From Methanospirillum hungatei JF-1 (lineage in GTDB: Archaea; Halobacteriota; Methanomicrobia; Methanomicrobiales; Methanospirillaceae), in contig NC_007796.1 of assembly GCF_000013445.1 (NCBI RefSeq), forward strand, positions 248,001 to 312,000: DNA of 64,000 bases. The letters are read 5' to 3'. This document shows positions 7,843 to 16,635 of the stretch, piece by piece. Each line of letters starts with the position of its first letter. The stretch's first letter is position 1. Position numbers and translations under genes: made by a program. Under the pieces are notes generated by a model. The model worked only from the letters and a program-made list of their open reading frames with translations, had not been told where the DNA came from and made no database searches.

Positions 7843-9360
7843 ATGCATGATTTAATTAGAAAAGCCATAAATGACCCTGATGCTGCATGGGAACTCTCTA
7901 AAATCGAAAAGGGTCCACGTGACGTCATCGACGCGGTCACGTCGCTAAACCGTGAAGAAGCAATTAAACTCGGAAATACCTTTAAACGGTTCCCTCTGGG
8001 GTGTGATCTTACAGAAATACTTGTAGGCACCTGTGCATCTGATCTTGAAAAGACTGATATTTTAGGCAATTGTATGCTTGCCGATAGTATTGGAGCATCT
8101 ATTCATGTATGCGCATATGCCTTTGCAGATATTGCTGAAGCACATGGTATGAAAGGAATCGATCTTTTAAAAGAAGTACGGGAGATAACTGAAGTACCCC
8201 TGGACCTTGATCATTTCGGGAGATATGGTCCTATGAGGCTGCCTCCTCAAATTATCGGTTGTAATGGTCAATGCTATAATGAAGGACCTCCTTTTTCCGG
8301 TTGTCCACGAGATCGGATTCACTCACGGCTTTTGGATGTTGAGCAGGATGCGCTATCAGATCGGGATGAATGGGTGAAAATTTCGTCATCGGTTGCCGTG
8401 AATCTTACCTGTGTTCAGGGTGCTGATGGTCATGCAGCTCCCCTGGATGAGGCGCAGGAAGTTGCAGACCTTGCGAGAAAATATGGGAAAGGGATCGAGG
8501 CAATCATGTTCGTTGGTGATGGATATGATGATTTAATAAAGGGATTTACCGCAGCTCTTGATATGGGTGTGGATGTTTTTGTCCTGGAAGGAGGGCCTTT
8601 TAACTGCTCAACAGACCGCCTCACAGCATTTGCCAGGGCTGTAGCCATCGCCCGCATTCTGGTTCCGGGGAAGATTGTCGCTACCAATGGTGCATATGAA
8701 GATGAATGCAGAATTGGACTTCGGGCTGGATTGAATGCAATAATTACAGGTTTTCCAAAGAATCACCACGGGTATATGTGTGGCTATTCTCCCGGTAAGA
8801 TTAAGAGAGGTTATTTTGGATTACCGCGGATTTTACAGATTATAAAAGAAGAGGTCCGGGATCGATGGACACATACTCCAATTCAAAAAGGTGAATTAGA
8901 AGCACTTGCACGGGCGGTGAAGGTCGTAGGAATTGATACTGTCTATCCACAGAAGATCAGATATACGTATGTAGGAGATGCACATTGGGCATGTCTTCCC
9001 CATACTCCGGTATTCTCCCGGACTCATGTTCTCAAGACTGTACAGGATATTGTTTCAATGGCACTTGACGGTCAGATTGGTGATACGGTGGCTTTATTGG
9101 GAGGTAGGTTTGTCTCTTGGGCGATTGCAAAGAAACTTGATGGTGTTGTGGACAGTATCATCATCAGTGATGTTGATCCATGGATTGAGCACGTGACTAT
9201 TGATAATCTTCGCTCTGAATTACATACTGAGATCTCTCCTGCCAAATCCAGTGATACGTATGCACATGAGCATGCTGATACATCAATCATCTGTTCTACA
9301 ATGCCTGAACTGGTCAGGAAAATGAGTTGGAAATGCGGGGATGCAATTACCCTGATTTAA
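7843..9360 (+). CDS. hcgG: HcgG-like FeGP cofactor biosynthesis protein
   Basis: A protein of about 505 residues following hcgF in the same direction. Conserved Cys-rich stretches include CNGQCYNEGPPFSGCPRD and HHGYMCGYSPGK. The C-terminal third has a SAM-fold-like GDTVALLGGRFVSWAIAKK, consistent with the fibrillarin-like description given to HcgG proteins. Its biochemical step is not firmly known. I chose the ATG at 7843 (MHDLIRKAIND); the longer frame from 7762 adds an AT-rich, Ile/Lys-rich stretch that looks like leader DNA. The AT-rich gap upstream could hold its own promoter. No hmd gene is in the window. Confidence 0.75.
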   Translation: MHDLIRKAINDPDAAWELSKIEKGPRDVIDAVTSLNREEAIKLGNTFKRFPLGCDLTEILVGTCASDLEKTDILGNCMLADSIGASIHVCAYAFADIAEAHGMKGIDLLKEVREITEVPLDLDHFGRYGPMRLPPQIIGCNGQCYNEGPPFSGCPRDRIHSRLLDVEQDALSDRDEWVKISSSVAVNLTCVQGADGHAAPLDEAQEVADLARKYGKGIEAIMFVGDGYDDLIKGFTAALDMGVDVFVLEGGPFNCSTDRLTAFARAVAIARILVPGKIVATNGAYEDECRIGLRAGLNAIITGFPKNHHGYMCGYSPGKIKRGYFGLPRILQIIKEEVRDRWTHTPIQKGELEALARAVKVVGIDTVYPQKIRYTYVGDAHWACLPHTPVFSRTHVLKTVQDIVSMALDGQIGDTVALLGGRFVSWAIAKKLDGVVDSIIISDVDPWIEHVTIDNLRSELHTEISPAKSSDTYAHEHADTSIICSTMPELVRKMSWKCGDAITLI

Positions 9361-9503
9361 TTTTTTATGATTTTCTGATAGTAAAAATCCCTTTTAATTT
9401 TAGAAATCAGGATATATCTGTCACCTATTCTGCATATTGAAATATAAAAAAATTACCGTAACTATGCAACCTGAATTATTATACTGAATTAATGAAAAAC
9501 GAC

Positions 9504-9621
9504 GATAGCAGTATCAGGTATATCCAAAATCACGTCTCACCATGCTTTCTGTTCAGAACAGGTCGTATCTCATCCATAAACGGACCTCTTTCAGAATGAA
9601 TATCTTCCTGGTACTGCTATC
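9504..9621. ncRNA. candidate structured RNA
   Basis: In the 470-base gap after hcgG, two 15-base arms at 9504-9518 (GATAGCAGTATCAGG) and 9607-9621 (CCTGGTACTGCTATC) are complementary, with one position forming a G-U pair. They enclose about 88 bases. Inside are at least two more local pairings: CTGTT/AACAG around 9548-9560 and AGGTC/GACCT around 9562-9590. A closed outer stem with inner hairpins suggests a folded RNA or 5' leader. The strand is undecided, it matches no family I recognise, and it does not occur again in the window. The rest of the gap is AT-rich with no gene. Confidence 0.4.
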
Positions 9622-9832
9622 TCATTATATCATTATCCAGCCAATCTAAAAATGTTACGAAATTTATTTTTTTAGCAATCCTGCAAACAATATCTGATAA
9701 ACGATTTTTGAATAAATTGAAAAATTAATATTTAATTTTTAAATAAATTACTATTTGAGATTTTTAACCGCGCTCAAATATGACTTGGTTGGCAATAAGT
9801 ATTAATAATTATTAAATCACTTAAAGTGATAT

Positions 9833-10894
9833 ATGGACAATCACGTTGCTCCACCTCATACAATTCTTCAGTGGAATCTAACCCTCCCTCCTCATACTTC
9901 CCAGCCAGGAGTTGTCATACTAATTCCTGACTGGGTGTATGGACTACTTCCCCTATGTGGGCCCGGACTACGAAAAGACATCTGGATCAGGGAGGAAAAA
10001 TTCATTGATGAGATATACCGTTTTTTTTATCAGAGCGGATTTGGCGTACTTACCCTGTCTTGTCCAATGGAAGTTGATGAAATTCCATCTGATGCTACCA
10101 TATTAGCTGCTACACAAATCCCCGATGCATATGTAACAATAAAAAAATTAATGAAAGAATCCTCCTGTAATCTGAATAAATCTGTATTATTCGGGCACGG
10201 GTTTGGAGTGTGTATGATGTGTGAGCTGGTTGCATATGGTCTGAAACCTGCAGGATTTATAGTTGCAAGTGGTATCTATTCGGATGTTGAATCAATTCTT
10301 ACTCAGAAATATTTCCCCTTTAAGGATCTGAATCTGCAATCTGCTGGGGTAAAGAACTATTCTCCGGTTGATCCGGATACTGCACTGATTATAAAGAACC
10401 TTGGAAAGATCCTGCAGGCAGCCCGAAGAGGAAGAGAAAAGATTAAACTAAAGGAATTGAATCATTTCCTCGAGTTACCGATTCCAAAAAGGTTATTTTC
10501 AGATGAATCATCACCCTCTGCATTATTATCCACACTTGATGCCCCATCAGTAATTCTACATGGTTCAGGGGATCTGGATATTTCAGTAACGAATGCCTTT
10601 TTTCTTGAGACCAAATTAAAACAGAAGAACAATTCTGTAAGTCGGCTTGTAATGCTTGATGATGATCACTGGTTCAGGGAGATGCCACATGATATGGCGG
10701 AACGAATACGGGAGCGATTATCTGGTGAATGCATTCAACACCCGATTGATAAGCGTTTTTTAAAAAATGTGCAGATATTTGTCGAGGATGTACTAAAGAT
10801 TCGTCGAACAAAAAAGGATATACCAGATATCATCACGGTTACGGATTCGACCATGACTTCATCATCCATGCCGGGAATAGAAAAAATTATCTGA
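9833..10894 (+). CDS. alpha/beta hydrolase-fold protein lacking the nucleophile
   Basis: A 353-residue cytoplasmic protein with alpha/beta-hydrolase order: a core strand (GVVILIPDW), the nucleophile elbow VLFGHGFGVCM at about 118-128, an acid loop ILHGSGDLD (241-249) and a histidine loop LDDDHWF (275-281). At the elbow the pattern is G-H-G-F-G, so the serine, cysteine or aspartate expected at residue 123 is glycine. This argues for a non-catalytic role or different chemistry. The C-terminal 50 residues lie beyond the fold. It stands alone, 88 bases before a secreted protein. No substrate can be inferred. Confidence 0.6.
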   Translation: MDNHVAPPHTILQWNLTLPPHTSQPGVVILIPDWVYGLLPLCGPGLRKDIWIREEKFIDEIYRFFYQSGFGVLTLSCPMEVDEIPSDATILAATQIPDAYVTIKKLMKESSCNLNKSVLFGHGFGVCMMCELVAYGLKPAGFIVASGIYSDVESILTQKYFPFKDLNLQSAGVKNYSPVDPDTALIIKNLGKILQAARRGREKIKLKELNHFLELPIPKRLFSDESSPSALLSTLDAPSVILHGSGDLDISVTNAFFLETKLKQKNNSVSRLVMLDDDHWFREMPHDMAERIRERLSGECIQHPIDKRFLKNVQIFVEDVLKIRRTKKDIPDIITVTDSTMTSSSMPGIEKII

Positions 10895-11058
10895 AGATTG
10901 CGGGATCCATTTCATGTCACACTATGCTCATACATGCAGGGTAATTCTTCATGCGCAATTGAATCAGAATTCATGATCTCTCTATGAAAAATGATTTATT
11001 CGTGAGTGTTATTGGTTTTCATGAGAAAAATATTACCCGGTATGAATTACCAAAGTAC

Positions 11059-12003
11059 ATGATGCGAGAAAAAATTCTGATTCGTCTGATTTTGTCTTTA
11101 TTTCTTTCAGTTTTCATATTCACTGCAGGATATGCAGAGGTGAATACAGGAGAACCCTCACAGTCAATGAATCTGGTCAGTTATGATGATACAGTAGGTT
11201 TATTTGAGATTCGGATAGTCTCACCGGAGATGCTTGAAACCGTTCTGCTTAATTATGGAAAACAGGCAGTCCCACTCAAAGTTGAACGGGGTCTATTTAT
11301 TGGCGTTCTTACTCCTGGAATACTGTATTTACGTGGTGATTTGAATGAAGAGGACTTTCCGGTCAGGCAGATTATTCAAGACAGTACTGATGAGAAAGTG
11401 GGGAACCATCTGATCGATATCACATTTGGTCGTGATAATTCGAAAACTGAGTTGTTTGATAATACGAAGGAATACCTCATCTGGTTTGATGCGATGTATC
11501 GCCCTGAAGATCTTCAGACAATTCGTGAATTTATTGAGGAGATAAATGATCTCTCCCAGACTACCAGGTTCAGTGATGATGATATCGCTCTTCCTTCATA
11601 TAAGCCAAATTACAATCCGATTCCCTATATTTATTATAAAATTAGCATTGTTGACAAAGATTTGCTGAAGGAAAAGTTGGATAAGCGTGATAGTTCAAAA
11701 GAACAGATTCTGAAGGACAATAATGGGGTTTCAGTCGCATTAGTTCGAAATGATCATCTCTTTCTTCTGAATGATCTCTCCGGAGATGAACGAAAACATT
11801 TCCTTCTCAAAGGACTTCTCTTTAGCATGGGATTTCATGGGGAGAGTAAGTTGCAGGATAGTTTCTTTTATAATCATGGAATTAAGACTGTATTATCTCC
11901 ATTAGATAAAATGGCAATAGAACTTTTGTATGGGGGACGTCTCCAATCCGGCCTTGATGTTGAGGCAGTGAAGAAAACCCTGGGTATAGTCTCAAAAGAA
12001 TAA
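11059..12003 (+). CDS. secreted repeat protein, zincin-like (paralog 1)
   Basis: A protein of about 314 residues with a signal peptide (LIRLILSLFLSVFIFTAGYA). I chose the ATG pair at 11059 because the longer frame from 10984 puts 25 polar residues before the signal. The mature part resembles the downstream paralog: a segment about IRIVSPEMLETVL repeated later as YKISIVDKDLLKEKL, a central DITFGRDNSKTELFDN block, and an end with FSMGFHGES, then LSPLDKMAIELLYGGRLQSG. The closing LD-AI-LLYG-RL-G pattern recalls DUF2927-type zincin metalloproteases, but no HExxH is visible, so an active protease is doubtful. Confidence 0.65.
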   Translation: MMREKILIRLILSLFLSVFIFTAGYAEVNTGEPSQSMNLVSYDDTVGLFEIRIVSPEMLETVLLNYGKQAVPLKVERGLFIGVLTPGILYLRGDLNEEDFPVRQIIQDSTDEKVGNHLIDITFGRDNSKTELFDNTKEYLIWFDAMYRPEDLQTIREFIEEINDLSQTTRFSDDDIALPSYKPNYNPIPYIYYKISIVDKDLLKEKLDKRDSSKEQILKDNNGVSVALVRNDHLFLLNDLSGDERKHFLLKGLLFSMGFHGESKLQDSFFYNHGIKTVLSPLDKMAIELLYGGRLQSGLDVEAVKKTLGIVSKE

Positions 12004-12135
12004 TATCAATAAAAATTGAACAAAAAACAATATTTTCAATAGATCTATAGGATCTCTAGAGATCGTAACAACTTAATTATTAATACCAATATTTCGTAAT
12101 ACTATATTAACAAAATATGAAACAGGAGTAATCAA

Positions 12136-13125
12136 ATGAAGTGGTATACCATTTTTTCTCTGGCCTGCCTCGTAGCAATCCTTCTCCCGGCCGGGTGTGT
12201 ATTCGCATCAGGACCGGAATCGGATCAGTCACCGGTACACAATGAACAAACAACAGCACCAGTATCAAAAAGTCCATCTGAATCCGGCTCTGAAATCCAA
12301 CGAACGGATGATGATCGGTATTTTTACAATATCAGGATTGTCTCGCCCAAAGACCTGGAATCCATGAAAAATGAATTGAACAGTGATGAATCACTTATCA
12401 GAAACGAAAACGGTGACATCATTGGTATCGTCTCTCCTCGAAAACTCTACATCCGGGGAGACCTTGTCGATCTTCAGAAAGAAACTGGCAAGGCAGGAAA
12501 GACCTTTGATAAAACAGACGTTGCAGAACATCTTGTTGATATTGTCTTTGGTAATGACAATGCAAAATTGAATCTCTTTAAATCCAATAAGGATTACCAG
12601 TTCTGGCTTGATGCGTACTATACATCTGATGATACACAATATCTTCTTGAATTAGCGAAACTCCTGAATACCCTCTCTGATACAACCGAATTCGAAGATG
12701 AAGAACTGGCTCTCGGGTTCCTGAAGACGAATTATGCAGATGTTCCCTATAATTTCTATAACATCAAGATCATCCCCCAAAAGATGCTTGATGAGTTCAA
12801 GGATAACCGAAAGAGCGATGAGCGTCTGATTAAGGATTCAGAAGGAAAACTCATAGGCATTGTAGGAAATGATCACCTCTATCTGGTTGATTCCATGTCA
12901 TTTGAAGATCGGAAATACTACATGCTTTATGGTACACTCTATAGCATGGGAATGCATGGAACAACCTATTCAGAAAGGGATAGTTTCTTCTATCAGGTGG
13001 GAGGTGTCAGAAATACTGAATTATCAGAACTTGATAAAGAGTCGATAAAATTACTCTATGGTGGACGGCTCAAGACCGGAATTGATATGGAAGAGATGAA
13101 AAAGACCCTGGGGTTAAAGACATAG
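12136..13125 (+). CDS. secreted lipoprotein, zincin-like (paralog 2)
   Basis: A 329-residue paralog of the preceding gene. The signal peptide ends in a lipobox-like PAGC, so it is probably a membrane-anchored lipoprotein, followed by a Ser/Pro/Thr-rich linker. Two internal repeats of about 50 residues are clear: FYNIRIVSPKDLESM with IIGIVSPRKLYIRGDL, and FYNIKIIPQKMLDEF with LIGIVGNDHLYLVDSM. The C-terminus (LYSMGMHGTTYSERDSFFYQ, then LDKESIKLLYGGRLKTG) resembles the end of DUF2927 zincins without HExxH. An AGGAG ribosome site precedes the ATG. The function is unknown; an extracellular binding or degenerate protease role is possible. Confidence 0.65.
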   Translation: MKWYTIFSLACLVAILLPAGCVFASGPESDQSPVHNEQTTAPVSKSPSESGSEIQRTDDDRYFYNIRIVSPKDLESMKNELNSDESLIRNENGDIIGIVSPRKLYIRGDLVDLQKETGKAGKTFDKTDVAEHLVDIVFGNDNAKLNLFKSNKDYQFWLDAYYTSDDTQYLLELAKLLNTLSDTTEFEDEELALGFLKTNYADVPYNFYNIKIIPQKMLDEFKDNRKSDERLIKDSEGKLIGIVGNDHLYLVDSMSFEDRKYYMLYGTLYSMGMHGTTYSERDSFFYQVGGVRNTELSELDKESIKLLYGGRLKTGIDMEEMKKTLGLKT

Positions 13126-13202
13126 GGCTAAATTTACCTTATTTTTCCTTTATTTTCTTCTTCTCTTAATTTTTTACGTCTTCAGATTGAGATAATTTTA
13201 AT

Positions 13203-13886
13203 TCATGATAATGCTCCGTTTTCCATAGAATATATACGATCTGACATAAAGGAGAGGACATCAGAGTCATGGGAGATGATAATATATGACATCTTTTCTC
13301 TCTTTTTTACTTCCTTAAGTAACCTGAGTATTTGAGCCTGCACTGAAATGTCAAGTCCGGATGTAGGCTCATCAAGGATGATTAGTTCAGGTTTAGTAAG
13401 AAGAATGCGGGCAAGAGCAAGACGCTGTGCCTGTCCTCCCGATATTTCATGTGGATACCGGGAGAGAATCTCCTCATGTAATCCTACTTTATGCAGGATT
13501 TCTGAAAATCCCTGCCTGGGCAAGGTGACGCCTGGGAGGTTGATAAGCCGATTCATTGAGACATTTAATTTTCTGACCGGATTAAATGAACTTCCCGGAT
13601 CCTGAAATAAAATCTGGATCTTTCTTCTCATCTCTTTTCGTATCTTGTTATCTACAGATGAAAGAAGAATTGTCCGAAACCATATCTCCCCTTTATCCGG
13701 TTCTTCAAGCCCGGCTAGAATGCGACTTAAGGTACTCTTCCCACAACCAGACGGTCCACATATTCCTACAGTTTCTCCATCATGCACCATCATGGACACA
13801 TTGGTAAGTATCTGCTGCCACTCTCCAGCCAGGCCGTTTCGATATCGTTTAGATACATTTTTGGCTTCAATCAATACCGATGACAT
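13203..13886 (-). CDS. peptide/nickel ABC importer ATPase (DppF/NikE type)
   Basis: Last gene of a five-gene importer operon on the minus strand. It is 227 residues with Walker A GPSGCGKST, signature SGGQAQRLALAR, Walker B LIILDEPTSGLD and the H-loop IIISHDSDVL. It lacks the C-terminal oligopeptide extension of longer DppF proteins, consistent with the shorter NikE form. It pairs with the ATPase encoded at 13871-14815, whose end it overlaps by 16 bases. Substrate assignment depends on the binding protein at 16.6 kb. Confidence 0.9.
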   Translation of the reverse strand: MSSVLIEAKNVSKRYRNGLAGEWQQILTNVSMMVHDGETVGICGPSGCGKSTLSRILAGLEEPDKGEIWFRTILLSSVDNKIRKEMRRKIQILFQDPGSSFNPVRKLNVSMNRLINLPGVTLPRQGFSEILHKVGLHEEILSRYPHEISGGQAQRLALARILLTKPELIILDEPTSGLDISVQAQILRLLKEVKKREKMSYIIISHDSDVLSFMSDRIYSMENGALS

Positions 13887-14815
13887 CGTATCATTCTTCC
13901 ATTCACCTGTGTAAGTTTTGCAGGCCTTTTATGGCACAACTTTGTTACCTGATAGCACCGGTCTGCAAACCTGCATCCCTCAGGAAGATTGGTCAGTGGA
14001 GGGGCACATCCTGGAATTGGATTAAACCCGTTCTCCGGAAGGCTTTGTATCAGACCTCTGGTATATGGATGAGATGGTGAGGACAGAATTGCATTTGCAG
14101 GACCTGCTTCAACAATTTCTCCTGCATACATGACCACGATATGATGAGCCATAGTATGAGCAAGTCTGATATCATGAGTAATCAGGAGCAAAGTCCTTTT
14201 TTCATGTAAAACTTCTTGTAATGAGGCCTGAATGTCTAGAATTTTTGATCTGTCAAGTCCTTTTGTTGGTTCATCAGCAATTACAAGATCCGGCTCAAGA
14301 GATAGGATGATTGCAGTGACAGCACGCTGGTTCATCCCTCCGGAACAATGACATGGATAAAGCCTTGCAGCCAGTTCAGGATTTGAAAATCCTGCTTTTA
14401 TAAGTGCCTTATGGATGTGTGCCTCTCTCTCTTGTACAGGGACAACTTTATGTGTATCAAGTGGCTGGAACATCTGTTTATAAAGCCGGTAGATCGGATT
14501 GAGTGCCCTATCTGGACTTTGGAACATGATACCAATCTCTTTTCCCCTGATGCTCTGTAACAATCTCTCATCAAGTCTGTAAATATTCTGATTTTTAAAA
14601 ATTATTGTGCCTTCAACCTGTGAATTTTTTGGAAGCAGACGGAGAATTGCATGAGCAACAACAGATTTTCCGCATCCAGACTCCCCGATGATTGCCGTAC
14701 ATGTCCCTTGCATAATTCTACAGGAAAAACTGGATACCGCAGGAATTTTTATTCCATCTGAAAGAAAGGTGATGGAAAGGTTTGAAATGTCAAGTATCGG
14801 ATAAGGAGAATTCAT
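13871..14815 (-). CDS. peptide/nickel ABC importer ATPase (DppD/NikD type)
   Basis: A 314-residue ATPase with Walker A GESGCGKSV, signature CSGGMNQRAVTA and Walker B LVIADEPTKGLD. It has the C-terminal extension of Dpp/Opp ATPases: PYTRGLIQSLP, followed by the Cys-containing CRFADRCYQVTKLCHKRPA that in this family can hold an iron-sulfur cluster. It overlaps the permease upstream by four bases and the second ATPase downstream by 16 bases, so the operon is tightly coupled. Confidence 0.9.
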   Translation of the reverse strand: MNSPYPILDISNLSITFLSDGIKIPAVSSFSCRIMQGTCTAIIGESGCGKSVVAHAILRLLPKNSQVEGTIIFKNQNIYRLDERLLQSIRGKEIGIMFQSPDRALNPIYRLYKQMFQPLDTHKVVPVQEREAHIHKALIKAGFSNPELAARLYPCHCSGGMNQRAVTAIILSLEPDLVIADEPTKGLDRSKILDIQASLQEVLHEKRTLLLITHDIRLAHTMAHHIVVMYAGEIVEAGPANAILSSPSHPYTRGLIQSLPENGFNPIPGCAPPLTNLPEGCRFADRCYQVTKLCHKRPAKLTQVNGRMIRCHRY

Positions 14816-15651
14816 TCAAATACCATCTCCGGTTCATTACTTTCATAAATCATACCTATCCGGGTGATAGCAAGCACCGTTACACACATGCATATCGCAG
14901 GAGGAAGAAACCACCACCACATTTCACGAATAAATCCCCCATGATCAAACGCATCTGCGATCATCTTTCCCCAGCTCTCCATCATGGGATCAGACAATCC
15001 CAGAAATGAGAGTGATGCTTCAGATATCATGGCACTGGCAATTGTGAGCATAAATTTTGGCAGAAGAACCGGGTAAATCACCGGGATAATGTCATGAATT
15101 ATAATTGAAAAAGATGAAAATCCCAGGCACCGGGAAGAAAGGACAAATCCGGAATTACGAATCTGCATAGTCTTTGTCCGTACAACCCTGGCGGTTGTCT
15201 CCCATGAAAACAAACCAAGTACAATGATAAGTATCCAGATGCTGGGATGCAAATATGCTGCAATAAGGATAATCACCGGAATTTTCGGAATAATAAGGGT
15301 GATATCGGTCACTCCCATCATCAGGTCATCAACCCATCCCTGGAGAAAACCACTTACAATTCCAATTGAGGTTCCGATAAATAACGAGAGAATACCGGTG
15401 AAAACGCCAATTATGAGAGATATCCTGGTTGCGTAAATAAGGAGTGTGAGAACATCATATCCCATGTCATCAGTTCCGAGGATATGATTCTCATCAGGTT
15501 CTCCATACGGCGAAAAACGGATATCCGGACTATATGGTGAGATAGTCTTGGGAAAAATGGCCGCATATACAAATATTCCAAGGATAATGATGCATAATGT
15601 CGGAGAATATCCCATTTTTTTTAACCATGAAGGGAAAATTACCATGGTCAT
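14812..15651 (-). CDS. peptide/nickel ABC importer permease (DppC/NikC type)
   Basis: A 279-residue inner-membrane permease with about six hydrophobic segments. The N-terminal region contains the family's PYSPDIRFSPYGEPDENHILGTDDMG stretch (conserved LGTDDMGYDV), which is diagnostic for DppC/OppC/NikC. The EAA-loop region lies around SEASLSFLGLSDP. It overlaps both neighbours by four bases. The substrate is nickel or small peptides. Confidence 0.9.
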   Translation of the reverse strand: MTMVIFPSWLKKMGYSPTLCIIILGIFVYAAIFPKTISPYSPDIRFSPYGEPDENHILGTDDMGYDVLTLLIYATRISLIIGVFTGILSLFIGTSIGIVSGFLQGWVDDLMMGVTDITLIIPKIPVIILIAAYLHPSIWILIIVLGLFSWETTARVVRTKTMQIRNSGFVLSSRCLGFSSFSIIIHDIIPVIYPVLLPKFMLTIASAMISEASLSFLGLSDPMMESWGKMIADAFDHGGFIREMWWWFLPPAICMCVTVLAITRIGMIYESNEPEMVFE

Positions 15652-16616
15652 GAACTTCTCCTGATTCGGGGATCTATAATAAGTGACATGATATCTGCAG
15701 TGATATTGGCAATAATGACAAAGATTGCAATGATAAGGAGTGATCCGGTCAGTATCGGATAATCCCTGGCAAGGATTGCGTCATACATAAGGCTCCCCAT
15801 TCCATTCAGGGAAAAGACAATCTCGATAAAAAGTGCACCTGAAAAAAGAAATCCAAAGTCAAGAGCGATTAGTGCTATCAGTGGAATTATTGCATTTTTT
15901 CTGATATGATGGAGCAATATATTCCGTTCAGAAATACCCAGTGACCGGGCAAACTGTGGATAAAGGAGTTCCTTTTCGGTTAATACCGCACCTCTCATGA
16001 TAAGAATATTTCTTGAAGTATAAAATGAGATCAAAACGAACGTTGGCAATATGAGATGGTAGAGGATACTTTGAAGATTATAGGTATCGTAAAACCCTTT
16101 GAAAGGGAATAAACCGAGATGGTAGACAAATAGGACCAGGACAAGAAGACTGAGAAGATAGGGTGGGGTTGAAGATATGACAAGAGCTATTAAAGATATT
16201 GCATCTGACCACCATTTTCCACTCTGAAAACCCGCTCGTGCTCCAAGGGATATACCAATCCATGCACCGATAATAATGGAGGGAATGGTATACAAAAGAG
16301 TCCACCATGCTCTGCTGATGAGAATTTCAAAAACAGGCCCATGCATATGATAGGAGTATCCAAGATTTCCATGCATGATCTGGAGACAATATATGAGAAA
16401 CTGTTCATGAAGCGGGGTATCAAGCCCAAATGCTGCTCGTAATGAATCAATAGTACTCTGTGACAGGTAAATATCTTCTCCAACCAGGTTCGAGACCGGA
16501 TCACCGGGCATCATTCTGGGTAGGAGAAAAACTATCAACAGAATGCAGAAAAAAGAAAGGATATATCTGAGCAATTTTCGGGATAAAAAAATACCTGCCG
16601 GGTGGATCATCACCAT
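15648..16616 (-). CDS. peptide/nickel ABC importer permease (DppB/NikB type)
   Basis: A 322-residue permease with an N-terminal helix (LLRYILSFFCILLIVFLLPRM) followed by the DppB-typical MPGDPVSNLVGED. Further family signatures are LGLDTPLHEQF and the EAA-loop region ARSLGISERNILLHHIRKNA. It is the first permease of the operon, 19 bases after the binding-protein gene, and overlaps the NikC-type gene. It presumably forms a heterodimer with that protein. Confidence 0.9.
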   Translation of the reverse strand: MVMIHPAGIFLSRKLLRYILSFFCILLIVFLLPRMMPGDPVSNLVGEDIYLSQSTIDSLRAAFGLDTPLHEQFLIYCLQIMHGNLGYSYHMHGPVFEILISRAWWTLLYTIPSIIIGAWIGISLGARAGFQSGKWWSDAISLIALVISSTPPYLLSLLVLVLFVYHLGLFPFKGFYDTYNLQSILYHLILPTFVLISFYTSRNILIMRGAVLTEKELLYPQFARSLGISERNILLHHIRKNAIIPLIALIALDFGFLFSGALFIEIVFSLNGMGSLMYDAILARDYPILTGSLLIIAIFVIIANITADIMSLIIDPRIRRSS

Positions 16617-16635
16617 AAAAAAAGGCCTGGATGGG

